Source: Acanthaster planci (Eukaryota > Echinodermata > Asteroidea > Valvatida > Acanthasteridae). From it: a DNA stretch of 37,865 bases. A program made the position numbers and the translations under genes. Positions 1 to 11,320 of the stretch are shown one piece after another. Position 1 is the first letter of the stretch. Each line of letters starts with the position of its first letter. The stretch spans positions 1,601,086 to 1,638,950 of the forward strand of contig NW_019091401.1 of assembly GCF_001949145.1 (NCBI RefSeq), given 5' to 3'. The notes below the pieces were generated by a model that worked only from the letters and a program-made list of their open reading frames with translations, was not told the origin of the DNA and did no database searches.

Positions 1-252
1 TTTCTGCTATGCCGTGATCGGCCTCCGTAGAATTTCTATCCGGTTACGTGAACTAGGGTTGCTTGCAGCCGTAGAAATAGCGTCCAGCCCAAAATCAGGC
101 TAGCCGAAATCCGGCCCGAATTTCGTGCCAATTTCAGCCTGGTCCGTTAGAGCACCAGGGCGACGACCGTAGTGAAGTGCCTACTTATGATCGGATTCAT
201 CTTGAAAATTTCCTGTTTCACTGATGATGTTGGCAGTAACAGGCATTTTGGA

Positions 253-718
253 ATGAGTTTACGTTCATGGATTACGGTTGTGTTCGCATTTGGAGTAGGC
301 CTATTCTCAGAAGTGCTGTATTACCTGTACAAGAGAAAAGTTCACCAGCAAATGTTGGGCCATTTTACCTTGTTGTCAGCTGCTGCCACACGGCAATCAT
401 CGAACACGTCAAATGTCTTTCACCATGTCCTGTTTTTCCCCGACACAGAGCGCACCTGCCCCGATCATTTCTTGACCACAAAAGGTTGTTGGAGGCCCAA
501 ATGTCCGTTCTCGCACGAGGTAACGAACTTCAGCCGTATGGTCGAATATATACTGAACGCCAAGCACTCCCTTGATATTTGCATGTACACAATCACAAAC
601 AGCGACTTAGCGGAATTAGTCATTGGACTGCACGAGAGAGGCATCGTAGTGAGAATTATCACAGATGATGAGGCCCAAAACACGTCTGGGACTTTCATTG
701 GAAGGTTTCGAAGAGATG
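253..718 (+). CDS. PLD6: PLD6/Zucchini exon 1 (mitochondrial HKD-family nuclease)
   Basis: First coding exon of a phospholipase D6 (Zucchini/MitoPLD) gene. This family acts at the outer mitochondrial membrane as the endonuclease that forms piRNA 5' ends, and is also described as a cardiolipin hydrolase. From the ATG at 253 the protein opens with a hydrophobic anchor (WITVVFAFGVGLFSEVLYYL) followed by basic residues. Next come FFPD, a zinc-finger-like C-x9-C-x4-C-x3-H cluster (TC...GCWRPKCPFSH), then SLDICMYTITNSDLAE and RGIVVRIITDD, the usual first half of the PLD fold. The exon ends after one base of a Gly codon at GATG|GTGAGT. An in-frame ATG at 172 would add 27 residues; I prefer 253 because the anchor then sits at the N terminus, as in the family. 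From 253 the full protein is 229 residues. Domain identity is certain; the start codon is inferred. Confidence 0.93.
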
Positions 719-1300
719 GTGAGTTTGGCATAATGAGTGACCTCTCAGAGAAAAAGATGAGTGGAGTTTGCCTTTGATGTGTGACTTGTAGGAATGGTGT
801 AGGCTGTTCAGTTAATTCATACTTCATAGTACCTCCAGAACTGTGAAGTTGATCGTCTAGGTCTACGTGTAAACCTGAACTCTTGTCATGTGAGCCTACC
901 TGGTGCACAACCTTCCTACATGTCCCAGGACCCTCAAAATCCACCAGGACTTTGAGTGCTTCAGTGAGGAACATGGAAGATTGAATTATTGTTATGTTTG
1001 GCCTGAACAGACCGATATGAGATCACTTGATCTCTGTGGGATCATTTGAACTTGGTGCACAGTTTGTCAACTCTGCCATCAGCCAATTGCCTTTTCTTTC
1101 TAATTCATAGTTTAAAGATTGTCTCAAGGAAGGAATGTAAAGTTGGAGATTTCATGGAGAATTGTCCAATTTTGCAGAGCGATCGGCCAGTCATGCCCAC
1201 CATTTATACTCCTTGAAAGGTAGTGCAGAGAAAGTGCATAGTAGTAAACTTTTTAGGATTCGGTAAGATTCCTCGCAACAATGTAGAGAAGATTGGGCGT

Positions 1301-1309
1301 TTATTAGAG
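1301..1309 (+). repeat. 9-bp target-site duplication, left
   Basis: TTATTAGAG, identical to 2673-2681. It marks the insertion point of the transposon in the PLD6 intron. Confidence 0.82.
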
Positions 1310-1318
1310 GTGTCAGGT

Positions 1319-1443
1319 CAACTCGCCCCCTGACTGACCCGCCCCTTACCGACTCGCCCCTGTCCAACTCGCCCCCTGACCGACTCACCTCTTACCAACT
1401 CGCCTCCTGGCCGACTCGCCCCCTAGCTGACTCGCCCCCTCGG
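1319..1443 (+). repeat. Minisatellite, 15-16 bp x 8, in left terminal arm
   Basis: Eight tandem units of about CAACTCGCCCCCTGAC and variants (CGACTCGCCCCTGTC, CGACTCGCCCCCTAGC, TGACTCGCCCCCTCGG). Units are 15 or 16 bp, so no reading frame is kept. The right arm carries the same array in reverse complement. Confidence 0.9.
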
Positions 1444-2552
1444 AACGTCAAGCAAATATGGTTGGCCCAATGTATTAAAAAAACAAAAAAACAATGGTTC
1501 TAACCAACGACGGGACATGAACGACTCACGGACTGTGATGGATATTTGGACATCACCACTAATCACTTATTTATTCAACGCTTCTTACGTCCACTGTCTG
1601 ATTAGGCTATTTGTACATCCAACATACCCTCAGGATCAACAACTTCGAACCCTCGATCTGTCCCATTAATATTTGGGTATGTGACTGTATCTTCTTGTAG
1701 TGACCCGATATCCAGTTAATTAGTTATAGTGTTCTGTTGCTCATTCACTTGACTGGGACCTCACATATACTGCGAAAATTGATTTAGGTTCTTGGATATA
1801 CGCTTTTTGTGTGATGTATAAAGTGGTATATTGTACACTAATGTCAATTTTTAATGCCCCATTATTTTTTTTTTTTATTTGAGTAATTTTTATTCCTGTT
1901 TTGGAATTGAATATCTCTGAGAGTGCTCTTAGTTTGCTTACAAGTAACGGGCACCAGATGACATGACTGTTTTTCCCTGACGTCATGACACCGACAGTGC
2001 ATGCTGGGATATAATTCAATTTGGCCGATCAACATTGTGATCCTTGATGACTGTACTCGCTGAATAAATCAGTATTTAGTGTTAATTGTGAACTAATAAT
2101 TGCATCCTGTGAAGTTATCAGAACCTGAAAGTGTGTAGCAACCGTTACACCCTTTGTCATAAATCATGTCTCCTTAATACTTCCGTAGGTTTGCGTCGCC
2201 AGGCATTATGCCTAATATATACCATTTTTTTTATCTGAAATAGTTTGCAAAGTTAATTAATATGGTAGGGTGTTGGTGTTGTGGCGCACGAAATCCCATA
2301 GACAATACACAGGAAACGCTGCGCCATGGCCCATACACACGATAATACTGAGTTTTACCAATATTAAAAAAAAATATTGTTACCCCCAATTTCACACAAA
2401 GGGAATATCCACCAAGCTTTTAACAAACTCAACTTTAAGTGCCAGCTGCAAACCCCAGAACCTATTTTTAAGGGCAGCAATCACCGATTCCATCTCTGAC
2501 TGTATGTATTTTTTTAAAATGGTGAATGGGCCGGCCATACGTGCTTGGCAAA

Positions 2553-2664
2553 CTTAGGGGGCAAGTCGGTCAGGAGGCGAGTCGGTCAGGGGGCGAGTTG
2601 GTCAGGGGTGAGTTGGTCAGGGGGCAAGTTGGTAAGGGGCGAGTCGGCCAGGGGGCGAGTTGAC
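2553..2664 (-). repeat. Minisatellite, 15-16 bp x 7, in right terminal arm
   Basis: On the minus strand this reads as seven units of CAACTCGCCCCCTGAC type (CGACTCGCCCCTTAC, CAACTTGCCCCCTGAC and others). It mirrors 1319-1443 and lies just inside the right end of the transposon. Confidence 0.9.
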
Positions 2665-2672
2665 CTACAATC

Positions 2673-2681
2673 TTATTAGAG
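2673..2681 (+). repeat. 9-bp target-site duplication, right
   Basis: TTATTAGAG, the partner of 1301-1309, immediately outside the right inverted end. Confidence 0.82.
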
Positions 2682-2709
2682 TATTTTTCTGATTTCCATT
2701 TATGTGCAG

Positions 2710-2933
2710 GGATCCAAGTGCGAAGGGATTACTCCAGCTACCTCATGCATCACAAATTTGTGGTTATCGATGGGATGACACTCATCAATGGCTCTTTCAA
2801 CTGGACTTGCCATGCTGTCAACAGCAACAATGAGAATGTGCTGATTACGAACAACCCTGACATTGTCCAGCCATTTATTGCAGAGTATGAAAGACTGTGG
2901 GACATCTTTGACCCTGCAAAACGACCCCTTTAA
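2710..2933 (+). CDS. PLD6: PLD6/Zucchini exon 2 (catalytic HKD half)
   Basis: Second and last coding exon. It starts after TTTATGTGCAG with two bases that complete the Gly codon opened in exon 1 (phase 1 on both sides), giving GIQVRRD. The single HKD catalytic motif is intact: MHHKFVVIDG, with His, Lys and Asp spaced H-x-K-x4-D. It is followed by NGSFNWT and the NNENVLIT strand typical of PLD6. The protein ends in YERLWDIFDPAKRPL and a TAA stop, shorter than the mammalian tail. One HKD per chain means the enzyme should work as a dimer, as known for the family. An open frame here appears to begin at an ATG at 2718, but that Met lies inside the exon and is not a start. Confidence 0.94.
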
Positions 2934-5900
2934 TCATTTTGAGAAGTCAGGGATATCCAGGAGTACAAACAAACTAAGTCTGGTTCATCAGGAAAACAGA
3001 AAACGCACCATTAGTCTTAGGCTCCAGACCTTAAAATAGGTCTCCAAAATGACTGTCTGAGTGAAATCTGAAATCAAGTTGCTATTATTATTTCTTTTTT
3101 TTTTAATTACAAAGACGTTGCATTTCAGTGTTTTTCGGGTGTATACTGGCTAGGATTTAAGTCTATTTTTGGCCTTCATTTAATTAATTACCAAGAGACA
3201 AGACAGTGCCCCCCACAACATCATGGAAAAGTTACTTTAGATGTAACTGGACCAATCCAAAAATGTTTAAGTCATTGATATTATTAGTTATCACACAAGC
3301 ACGAATGGAACACAGAGTAATGTAGTGCATCTGTGTCTCATATACCACGAGGCCAAACCAATTCATCTTCAAACTTGACACAATTATAGCTGTTACAGGG
3401 GCCTACATGTGCACATATGTGCCACCTTTGAATTTACAGTAAATTTGTAGTTGTGCGATTGGCTTTCAGTGTAAAATAGCGCAGTGCATTTAGTTAGAAA
3501 AATGCATTACGCAGGGTTTGACTTGGACAGTGCAACAAAGCTACATGTATATATTGCACTGTTTGTTGCCATGGATCGCTCAATCGGAATTGAGATTTGA
3601 AGTTTGTTTGAAGATAAGAATTTTTAACATACTTGGAGAATTCTTCTTCCGCTTTAGTTAATGTGTAAGGGATATCTAAACAGTTAATGTGACACTAGTT
3701 CATAAAGTGATCCTTGCCTTTTACAAGTCGATGTGCAGGGCATTTGGTACACACTAATTTATACACACCTTGGCTTTAAGTTTTGCAGACAGCACATACT
3801 GTTGCTTCATATATATTGCATTATATTCGGAGCAAGGTTCCACATTGAGCAATTGGCACTAATGCATTGTTATAAAACTGTCAGAAGTACATGTAGTACT
3901 AGTGGAACCAAGATACTGAACCATTTAAGGCAGTCTGGAGAATTTAAGTCAAATTAAACAAATATACATGTAATTAAAAAGATTAGGATACCAGACACAT
4001 TACCTCAACAATGGTTGCTGATAAAACAGCATAAATCTAGGTGATGATTTGCACAGCCTTTATGTGTATCAAATTACTTCTTTGTCATAAAAATACTTGT
4101 ATAATTTACTGTCAAGAAGCCTCTAATCAACAGTGCAGTGGTACAATTACACTGCAGTGAAAGAAAAATACTGGACCTTTATTGAAACATTGAATAATCA
4201 AAAATATGCACAACTCTTCACCATAGAAAATAGTAAAATGTTACAAAGATGCAAGAAAACAATTTATCAGGAATTAAAAATGTAATAAAATTACACAACT
4301 ACTGTTCAATTAACGAAATTTTTCTGATGAGAAAAGGCTGCATTCACAAAAATGCCATTTTGGATTATGCTTCTCAAATCCAAATCATTTATTGAACACT
4401 GAAATGGGAAGGAGCCTGACTGTTTTGCTACAATTTTAGATAAAGCCATACTTCGCCTATTTTTGTTAGGAAAATAAAGATGCCTTTTTAAATTGCCCAT
4501 CGGTAGTATGGATGTCAGCCGAGAGAAAATCTTCACTGTGCATAGAATGTGCATGTATGTACACCAAATGTATGGCATAAAAGATGCATGTGTTATGATT
4601 TTCATGAGAGGCCACCGAGTGAAACTTCAGTTTTTCCAAAGGCTCTCATAGCTAAAACCTACATGTACTATTTCAGCCTTCCAAAAATGGCATGTTAAAA
4701 AGCCAGTGCAAATGAATGTACAAAGCCTGCAGCTTTGCATTAAATTTATAAAAGATATGTGGCTGAAAACGACAGTGGATACGGCTACACTTCAAGAGAA
4801 GAGTAGAAATGTCAGGGGAAAATGGATGTCAAATGTTTGCAAGGCTTGTTTGCAAAGAACTTCAGGGACTAGGAAAGACTGAAACAGCACAGCAGAATGT
4901 TAAATGACATAAATGGCCAGTGATTCATAAGAGTCATTTGAACAGTACTGGTATAATGTTTCTTCCTGCAACCTCATTTTTTCAACACTGGGGCACACCC
5001 ATGGAGCTATATTGCTGCCACAAGGGGGCCCTCCACAATGGCCAAGTTTAAGAGACTTTGTAGAACAAATGGGTGGGATTAGCATGTTTAGACATCAGGC
5101 GGAGGTGAGTCGAGACGCATTTGATGTTTTAATTCTCAGCTATGTCAGTGTAAGAAAGCCAGGTTATGTTTACACATCCTCCAGCGCAAAGTGGTCAGTC
5201 ACAGTGGTCCATGATGATACATGTTTCAAAGAATTTAATGCTGTACTCATTAAACTTGGACAAAAACATTTTAATCACTCGTGCAAAGATACAAGTAAAA
5301 AAAAAAATTAAATTTTAACAGATCTGATTAAATTTCTGAAAATCTCGTTTTTTTATTTCAAAAATCTGATTTTTAACAACCAAGATTTTCTTTAAGAAAC
5401 CAATTCAAGTTTCAACAAGAGTAACAAGTCTTATGAAGTCCTCTGATTACCAAGTTTATTAAAATTGCCACTTCTCCACTTTGGTTTACTCCAAAAGTTG
5501 AAAATTTTTTGTTATGTTGGTGTTCAATTTTGGTTGAAAAATTTGTTTTGGTATTAACAGAATGTTAGCAAATGCTCAATACCTAAACTTAACCAATTAA
5601 TTTCCACTTTTCTGTTTTCTTTATTAAATTTGGCACGATAACTTTAACCATATGCTGCCGGGGAGCCCAGTTTCGGGTACCTGTTCTTTATACGTACATG
5701 TACAGTCAGGAAGCCCAAAATTGGACAAAAGAGCTGGGCCACATAACAAAAGATCGAGCTGATGGGAATTGTGAACATTTTTAACAGTTTGTGGCATTCA
5801 GCACGAGTGGATTACCACTGGGGACAAATGAGGTCCAATGATGAGCGTTACAGTACCGCTGCACGCTAATCTGGCTTTTATTGAGAAGACACCAGTACTG

Positions 5901-7247
5901 CACTGTGCCAGTTTCGGGAACAAAAAATACATAACACCGCACAATCTGGGCTCTTTTTGCAAGGCGGCTGGCCTGGCTGAAATACTTGGGCGTCAATAGA
6001 TGTTGTCTGTCAGATTACAGTAGCCACCAGACAGTCAATTTGTGTGGGTGTCAACGTCCAGTAAATGAAGCTATAGTTTTTTTTTAAATTTTGAAAATGG
6101 AAAATCTGAAAATCACCCGGTTTTACGTCATGCAACTTCAAATTACACCCAGCAGGAAGTGGTTCAGGATGTTTTACAGTTCTAGTACATTATTTCAACT
6201 TAACATTATAGATTGAAAATATTCAAACGATTAAAAGGCCATATACACAACAGATCAATAAACAATTTAGAACCTTTTCAAACTACATGTACAACAGATC
6301 AAAAGACCACACAGACTTTGAGTATATTAACTTTCTTAAGAATAAAATGCAAAACATTCCTTTTACTGAAGGATGAAAGATGCTCAAGCAGCATTTTGGT
6401 CATATGGTCATATTGCTCTCTTGCAAAGATGCTGTGAGTTTGCAGATTAGGTTGATGGTTGCATGCACTTAGTAGTAGAGGCGCATGTTTGTATTAACCA
6501 CTTCCTGCAGGGGCAGTTATCAATGTTGAAGATGCTGGGCCGGGACATTTATCATTTTTTCTGTTTTCAAAATTTTTTAAAATTCCTATCTTCATTTACT
6601 GGACACTTACAAACACGTGAAGGACTGTCTGGTGGCCCCTCTAGCCTGACAGACAATGTCTATTGACGCATGAATATATCAGCCAGGCCTGCAGCCTTGT
6701 AAAAGGGCTAAACGACAAATGGGCCATTCTCCCTAGAAGCAGTAACCACTAATTAATTGAGGATTGATTATAGATCTACTTCATCATTGAACAGGCTGAC
6801 ACCAGTTAGTTGAGTCAATTAACAACTTTATGAAATAACAAAACATCCCTTTTTGATTCAACTTATTTCAAGAGCACCTTTCAATATTTAAAATCCTCTA
6901 CATTTGAGTGTTTTTTATGTAATGCAATCCCCTGCTATGTAAAAAGTGATTAACTTTGCTCTGTAATTGCCTGCTGGCCACAACAGTGAAAATCTAACAC
7001 AAACAAAAAGAAACACGTCCAGAGCAGAAACTGCAACTTTTGTTAGAATCGCTGCAACACTGAGGATTCTGCCTAAAATAATTTCCAATATTTCTAATGA
7101 AAACAGAAATCAAATTTGCCAAAAAGCTACAGAGAAGGCCCGAAATCATCCTTAAAAATGGCAATATGAAGAATTATAATCAAGCACAACAGAGATGTTG
7201 AGTTGAATTTAGGGATTGCATCAAACAGTAGTTCGTTGCAGTGGCCC
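2934..7247. other. Convergent intergenic region between PLD6 and MFSD11
   Basis: A/T-rich DNA after the PLD6 stop and before the MFSD11 3' end. It probably holds the PLD6 3' UTR, but I see no canonical AATAAA close to its stop (only ATTAAA variants near 3953 and 3973). Open frames here (for example 99 codons at 4306-4605 minus) resemble nothing I know. At 5655-5990 there is a short GC-richer stretch in which CCAGTTTCGGG occurs twice. Confidence 0.5.
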
Positions 7248-7253
7248 TTTATT
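7248..7253 (-). promoter_or_regulatory. Candidate MFSD11 polyadenylation signal
   Basis: TTTATT on the + strand is AATAAA on the coding strand, 109 bases past the MFSD11 stop codon. It is the nearest canonical signal, but no transcript end can be seen, so this is a guess. Confidence 0.35.
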
Positions 7254-7361
7254 TAACAGGTAACAGATGATTACAAAAAAATGGAGACTACCTTTATCCA
7301 TATAAAGTCATCCATGGAATGAGAAATTCACTTATGGGGATTTTTTTGTTTTTCTGTCTGC

Positions 7362-7520
7362 CTAAATTCTCTCATACCCTTCCCGGACCTTTCTGCTGGC
7401 AGTCCACTCCACCATGGCAAAGGACAATGTCCCCAGGACAGCAAAGATGACAAGAATTAGTAGCTGCCAGTGAAGGAGTAGATGTTTGGCATAGAAGAAG
7501 GCAATGGCTGCAGACAGGGA
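7362..7520 (-). CDS. MFSD11: MFSD11 last coding exon
   Basis: Terminal coding exon of the UNC93-like transporter MFSD11. Acceptor ATCAATAG precedes TCC CTG TCT GCA GCC. The 52 residues read SLSAAIAFFYAKHLLLHWQL and continue through a last membrane helix (LLILVIFAVLGTLSFAMVEW) to a short basic-acidic tail ending ERI and TAG. This matches the family pattern F-x-x-S-x-x-A-x-A-F-F-Y...LLLHWQLL...VEW. The exon starts in phase 0, agreeing with the previous exon. Confidence 0.93.
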   Translation of the reverse strand, partial: SLSAAIAFFYAKHLLLHWQLLILVIFAVLGTLSFAMVEWTASRKVREGYERI

Positions 7521-8479
7521 CTATTGATCAGGCAAGAAAGGAGAACAAAGAAAGATAAGTGAGAGCTCACATGGACCTCTTAAAGACTTAAACGTTTACA
7601 ACTGAACTATAATTATATGGAGGTTGCTAGAACTAGCCAACTTTTTACCTTGTTGAAACAAAACCTTACTAGAAGACGACTGAAAAAATTATGGGAAACA
7701 AAACCGTTCAAGGAACTTAGGGTGTCAATGTGTATCAAAGACATCATTTTGCTTATTTTCAGATTAAGGGCCTTTACCAAATATTAGCTTCACCTCTGTT
7801 TGCTTTGACTTTGACCTCCACAGTAAGTGGTAAGTACGTGTAACCATAAAATAAAGTACTTCATGCTTTAGTCTCAGATCAGACAATTTGATATTTTTAA
7901 GGCAGGAAATCGGGCAGCAATGACCCCAACAGAATTAGCTCAGGAAACTAAATGCCAGAAACTCAGAAATCCAGCAAATTTTGAGGAGAGCCAACATTTT
8001 AGCTTAATGTCAATTTTTGGAGCCAGTGCTACATGTAAGCCAATGACCTTGCTTTTTGAAAATACGAAACTGACTTGGTGCATAGCTTTACAGAAGTTCT
8101 TTGCTAAGAGTTTAAGACCTTCTGTCTATAACGCCCTGCAATTCATCAAGAATGTAATAGTCCAAAGTCTAAAACAGAGTTTGCAGTCTGACTATCCAAC
8201 ATTTGCCATCCATTGTAAATTTTAAGAAATAAAAATTGCAGAAGCCACTAAAGACTGCTTACTATCTGAAGTGACCTTAAATATAGAAAAAAGAAAGAGG
8301 GCCTGACATATCTAGCTTGGCAGACCCTTTTTAAAGACATAAAGACACAGTACATATTTGGCTCTTTACAAACCACTTAAGTATTAAATTATTTAAATAA
8401 AAACTAAGAACTAAAAAAATCCTTTGCTGACAAACTTGATAGAGATGAAATCACCATCAATGCATTGTACTACACCTAC

Positions 8480-8615
8480 CTGCGTAAATTTGAAGAGGGC
8501 AAAGGCCGGAGCACTGTCATTTGGAAAAATGTATCCCAGAATGGAATAGACTTGGGTGTTGAAACAGCTGTCTCCGAAACCCAGCAGGAAAGCTGTGACC
8601 AAGGCAACTGCAAGG
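8480..8615 (-). CDS. MFSD11: MFSD11 exon with LGxGDSCFNTQ motif
   Basis: Encodes ALVTAFLLGFGDSCFNTQ, then VYSILGYIFPNDSAPAFALF and KFTQ before donor GTAGGT. FLLGxGDSCFNTQ and SAPAFAxFKF are signature stretches of MFSD11. The acceptor is GGTATAG|CCTTGCAG; the alternative AG seven bases further in would break the frame. The exon is 136 bp: one base completes a split codon, then 45 codons, ending in phase 0. Confidence 0.93.
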
Positions 8616-9290
8616 CTATACCAGAAAAAAAGAAGTTTTTAAATAGTGCAATATGAAATAAACCATATCATTCAACCACTTACTTTTTAACAAAACTGAA
8701 TTCCTTTGTAAAAATAGGCGCATTTTGCATGTAAACTCTAAAATATCAACTATTTCAACCATGTTATAATATCATTGCAATTCATCTCTTCCCTATTTTG
8801 TAGGGCTTGAAAAAGTTCTTCAGTGACACTTTGTGTTAAGACATGAAACACTAGTCCTGCAAAAATCCAAACTTTGCAGTAATAATTGCTGTGTGAACTT
8901 CAAAGATTGTGTGGGGGGGTCGTCATAGCAGACCTCTCATTTATAGATAATGTGAATTATTAACAATGATAATTACAAACAACTAAATTGCAAAACTTCA
9001 CATTGACAGATGTCTTTTCAAGCAAACCACATGTAAATAAAATACATCTACCCTCATTCGTGACAAAATTGCTCCTACACAGTTATCATGACTACTTTTA
9101 TGTGATGGGTACAAGCCAAGCAACAGTATATAGATATGGTTATTCCATGCATGGCATTACGCAAGAAGAATAAAATATCTTAAATACATGAATTTATGAA
9201 ATTTCAAAACTGCTTAGACATAGACATAGACTGGACTCATTAGCACTGACATGAAGACGTCATCAAAGGTTTGAGAAATGTGATATCTAC

Positions 9291-9462
9291 TTCGGTTGGA
9301 TGTAGCCTTTGTGGTTGAATGTATCGCTAATGGGCGAGTCAGATGGCAGGTTCAGGAGAGACAGATAGAAGGCAATTATGTGCACAATGAAGCCAAGAAG
9401 AACAATGGGGTCACGACCAAACTTGTTGGTACGACTACCCATCAGCCCAAAGATGGCTCCAC
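9291..9462 (-). CDS. MFSD11: MFSD11 exon, GxxxGLMGSRTNKFGRDP loop and helix
   Basis: Begins after GTTCCAG and reads GGAIFGLMGSRTNKFGRDP, then the helix IVLLGFIVHIIAFYLSLLNL and PSDSPISDTF, ending at donor AA|GTAGAT. The NKFGRDPIVLLG loop and LNLPSDSPI closely follow the family. Length 172 bp, phases 1 in and 2 out, both matched by its neighbours. Confidence 0.94.
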
Positions 9463-10625
9463 CTGGAACAAGTAAAAATACAAAGTAAATTACTATAGGT
9501 AAAATGTGGAGCAGATCTGACACGGCGATCAAACTCTGTACAGATACAAGTGTAAAACACAGCAGCTCTGAGGTGAATTGATGTGAACAAATCCAGCTAC
9601 ATGTACATTATTTTCACGAAAGACAAAGTGCGATTTCAAAAACCCACTTGACCAACAGAAATTTTTAGGATCTATTCAATACATTCATTTCACAACAATC
9701 ATTCCAAATGCACGTGTGTTCCAAGTAGTCTCATTTTTAATTCTTATGCTACTATTTAAATTGTATTTTAATGACTTCTTATTCACGACCCAAACTAAGA
9801 TGTCTTTCACAGGGATAAGGGCTCCATTTGGATTTACTTTAGCACAAAAACTACTCGCATGTTATATTTGGCCGAGCTAAATTTCCTTTCCTTTATATTA
9901 TTCACAGTTACTTGCATGCTATTAATAAGCCAGCCAGCAATCCGTTCAGTTTTATTATTTCAAACATTTAACACTGTATTTAATTAAACATAAGACAGAA
10001 CTGAAAACTGTTATTTGGACATCATGTTCATTTGCCTGAATGTACACTATAGAATTGATGCATAGTTAATTTAAACAATCCACAGCATATTTTCAGGCAG
10101 ACAATTTCACCAGGTTCCCCAAATTTTGAACAAGAGCTGATTTTTTACTGGAATATTAAATTTGTAAAATTACTATTCAAATATTTGGTTTATGATTGAA
10201 AACTGATATGTACCAAACAGCCCTAAACTGTTTCTCTACAGACCTTTGCTTTGTGTGTAATTTTTCTAATTAGTATTTCCTCTTCAGCAGTCCTATGACA
10301 TTTGACTCAGGGCCTAGTCCTTCAAGTCATCAATTTGAGTCCTGGTAGATTTTTCTAAGAGTGCAACATCTACGTGTACTGATCATGGGACTTCAATTTT
10401 TCCAATGAACACATTCATCTTCTTTTCCGCTCGGCCAATTTAACATTGTACAAAAACTTAGCTTTTACCATTATGTTTGAATCAACACTTTCTTCAATTC
10501 AAACTTCAAAGGTATATTTGAAATCCTTACTTTAGCCCAAGAAGTAATCATTTGTCAGGTAATTTTTCTAATTACTGGCCCTGTAATTCAATATATTTTT
10601 GAAACTTTCAGCCCTACAAACCTAC

Positions 10626-10751
10626 CTATGATTTCACCACACCCAATCAAAATGCCACATAGGGCAACATAACTCTTAGACTTGGGGCCCAGTAGGTGGG
10701 TGTTGCCAACACAAGTTCCATACACACCACTGAAGTATGTCAACTCCAACC
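10626..10751 (-). CDS. MFSD11: MFSD11 exon, GLELTYFSGVYGTCVG
   Basis: Starts after TTTTGCAG and reads GLELTYFSGVYGTCVGNTHL, LGPKSKSYVALCGILIGCGE, IIG, ending at ATAG|GTAGGT. The FSGVYGTC(V/I)G segment is one of the most conserved parts of MFSD11/UNC93 proteins. 126 bp, phase 1 in and phase 1 out. Confidence 0.94.
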
Positions 10752-10872
10752 CTGCAAAATAATAAAAAAATCTTGATGAATAAGTTGTTAGAGAGCTTTT
10801 CCACAAACTAGGCCAATACAAAAAATTCAGTTACAATAATGAAGCAATGTTGTTTTGATTCCAGAGACTTAC

Positions 10873-10938
10873 CGGTGTAAAAGAAGCAAACAATCAGCAA
10901 AAGCATGGCTTTCATCTTAAGGAGTTGGAATGATCGAA
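10873..10938 (-). CDS. MFSD11: MFSD11 short exon, helix before GLELTYFSG
   Basis: A 66-bp exon between TTTTTCAG and donor GTAAGT. It encodes RSFQLLKMKAMLLLIVCFFY T and the first base of Gly. The context K-x-x-L-L-L...YTGLEL matches the family, and the phases (1 in, 1 out) fit. Only a 121-bp intron separates it from the next exon. Confidence 0.92.
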
Positions 10939-11193
10939 CTGAAAAACAGAGACATTAAAAAACTGAAACCTTAAGGAGTGACACAATTTCACACAAATCT
11001 TCAAGTTCCTATTCCATTCCTGCTGTTGAGAAGAACACAGCCCATTTAGAAACCTCAGATTCATCCCTTGCGCTGACTCTAAGGAGCTAAAATCATTTTT
11101 CAAGCATTTACTACTGGATAACACTGCACACAAAGGCTTCACATCAGGACAATTCCTCTTCCACATTCAGTGTGGGTCAGGTCTACCAGAGAA

Positions 11194-11320
11194 TACCTAC
11201 CCAAACAGTCACTACATATGCCAATTTCCCACGCGCCTATTATTATTTTCTGAAAAGACTTGATCTTCCAAGGTGCACTCTTACCTCCCACAATGCAATT
11301 GGTCTGTGGACAGTAAGATT
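11194..11320 (+). repeat. Left terminal inverted repeat of element A
   Basis: Starts TACCTACCCAAACAGTCACT and contains CCTCCCACAATGCAAT. Its reverse complement lies at 15755-15884. Confidence 0.7.

Larger units (their letters stand above)
1310..2672. mobile_element. Non-autonomous DNA transposon, MULE-like, in PLD6 intron
   Basis: A 1,363-bp element flanked by perfect 9-bp direct repeats TTATTAGAG (1301-1309 and 2673-2681). Its ends are inverted: GTGTCAGGTCAACTCGCCCC on the left against GATTGTAGGTCAACTCGCCC read inward from the right. Beyond the minisatellite arms the inverted similarity continues (GTCAAGCAAATATGGTTGGC near 1448 against GCCAAGCACGTATGGCCGGC near 2545), so each arm is roughly 160-170 bp. 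The interior has no transposase-like frame. A 9-bp target duplication is typical of Mutator-like elements; that family assignment is inference, while the insertion itself is directly visible. Confidence 0.82.
719..2709 (+). other. PLD6 intron 1, mostly transposon
   Basis: The intron runs from donor GTGAGT (719) to acceptor TGTGCAG (ending 2709). Two thirds of it is the inserted element at 1310-2672; without the element and one target copy the intron would be about 620 bp. Nothing else was recognised in 725-1300. Confidence 0.85.

Noticed and set aside
465-974. 169-codon minus ORF
   Set aside because: Antisense to PLD6 exon 1, no recognisable features.
1319-1443. Regular short repeats, considered as a CRISPR-like array
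   Set aside because: Units are contiguous and degenerate with no unique spacers, in animal DNA, and form part of a transposon arm.
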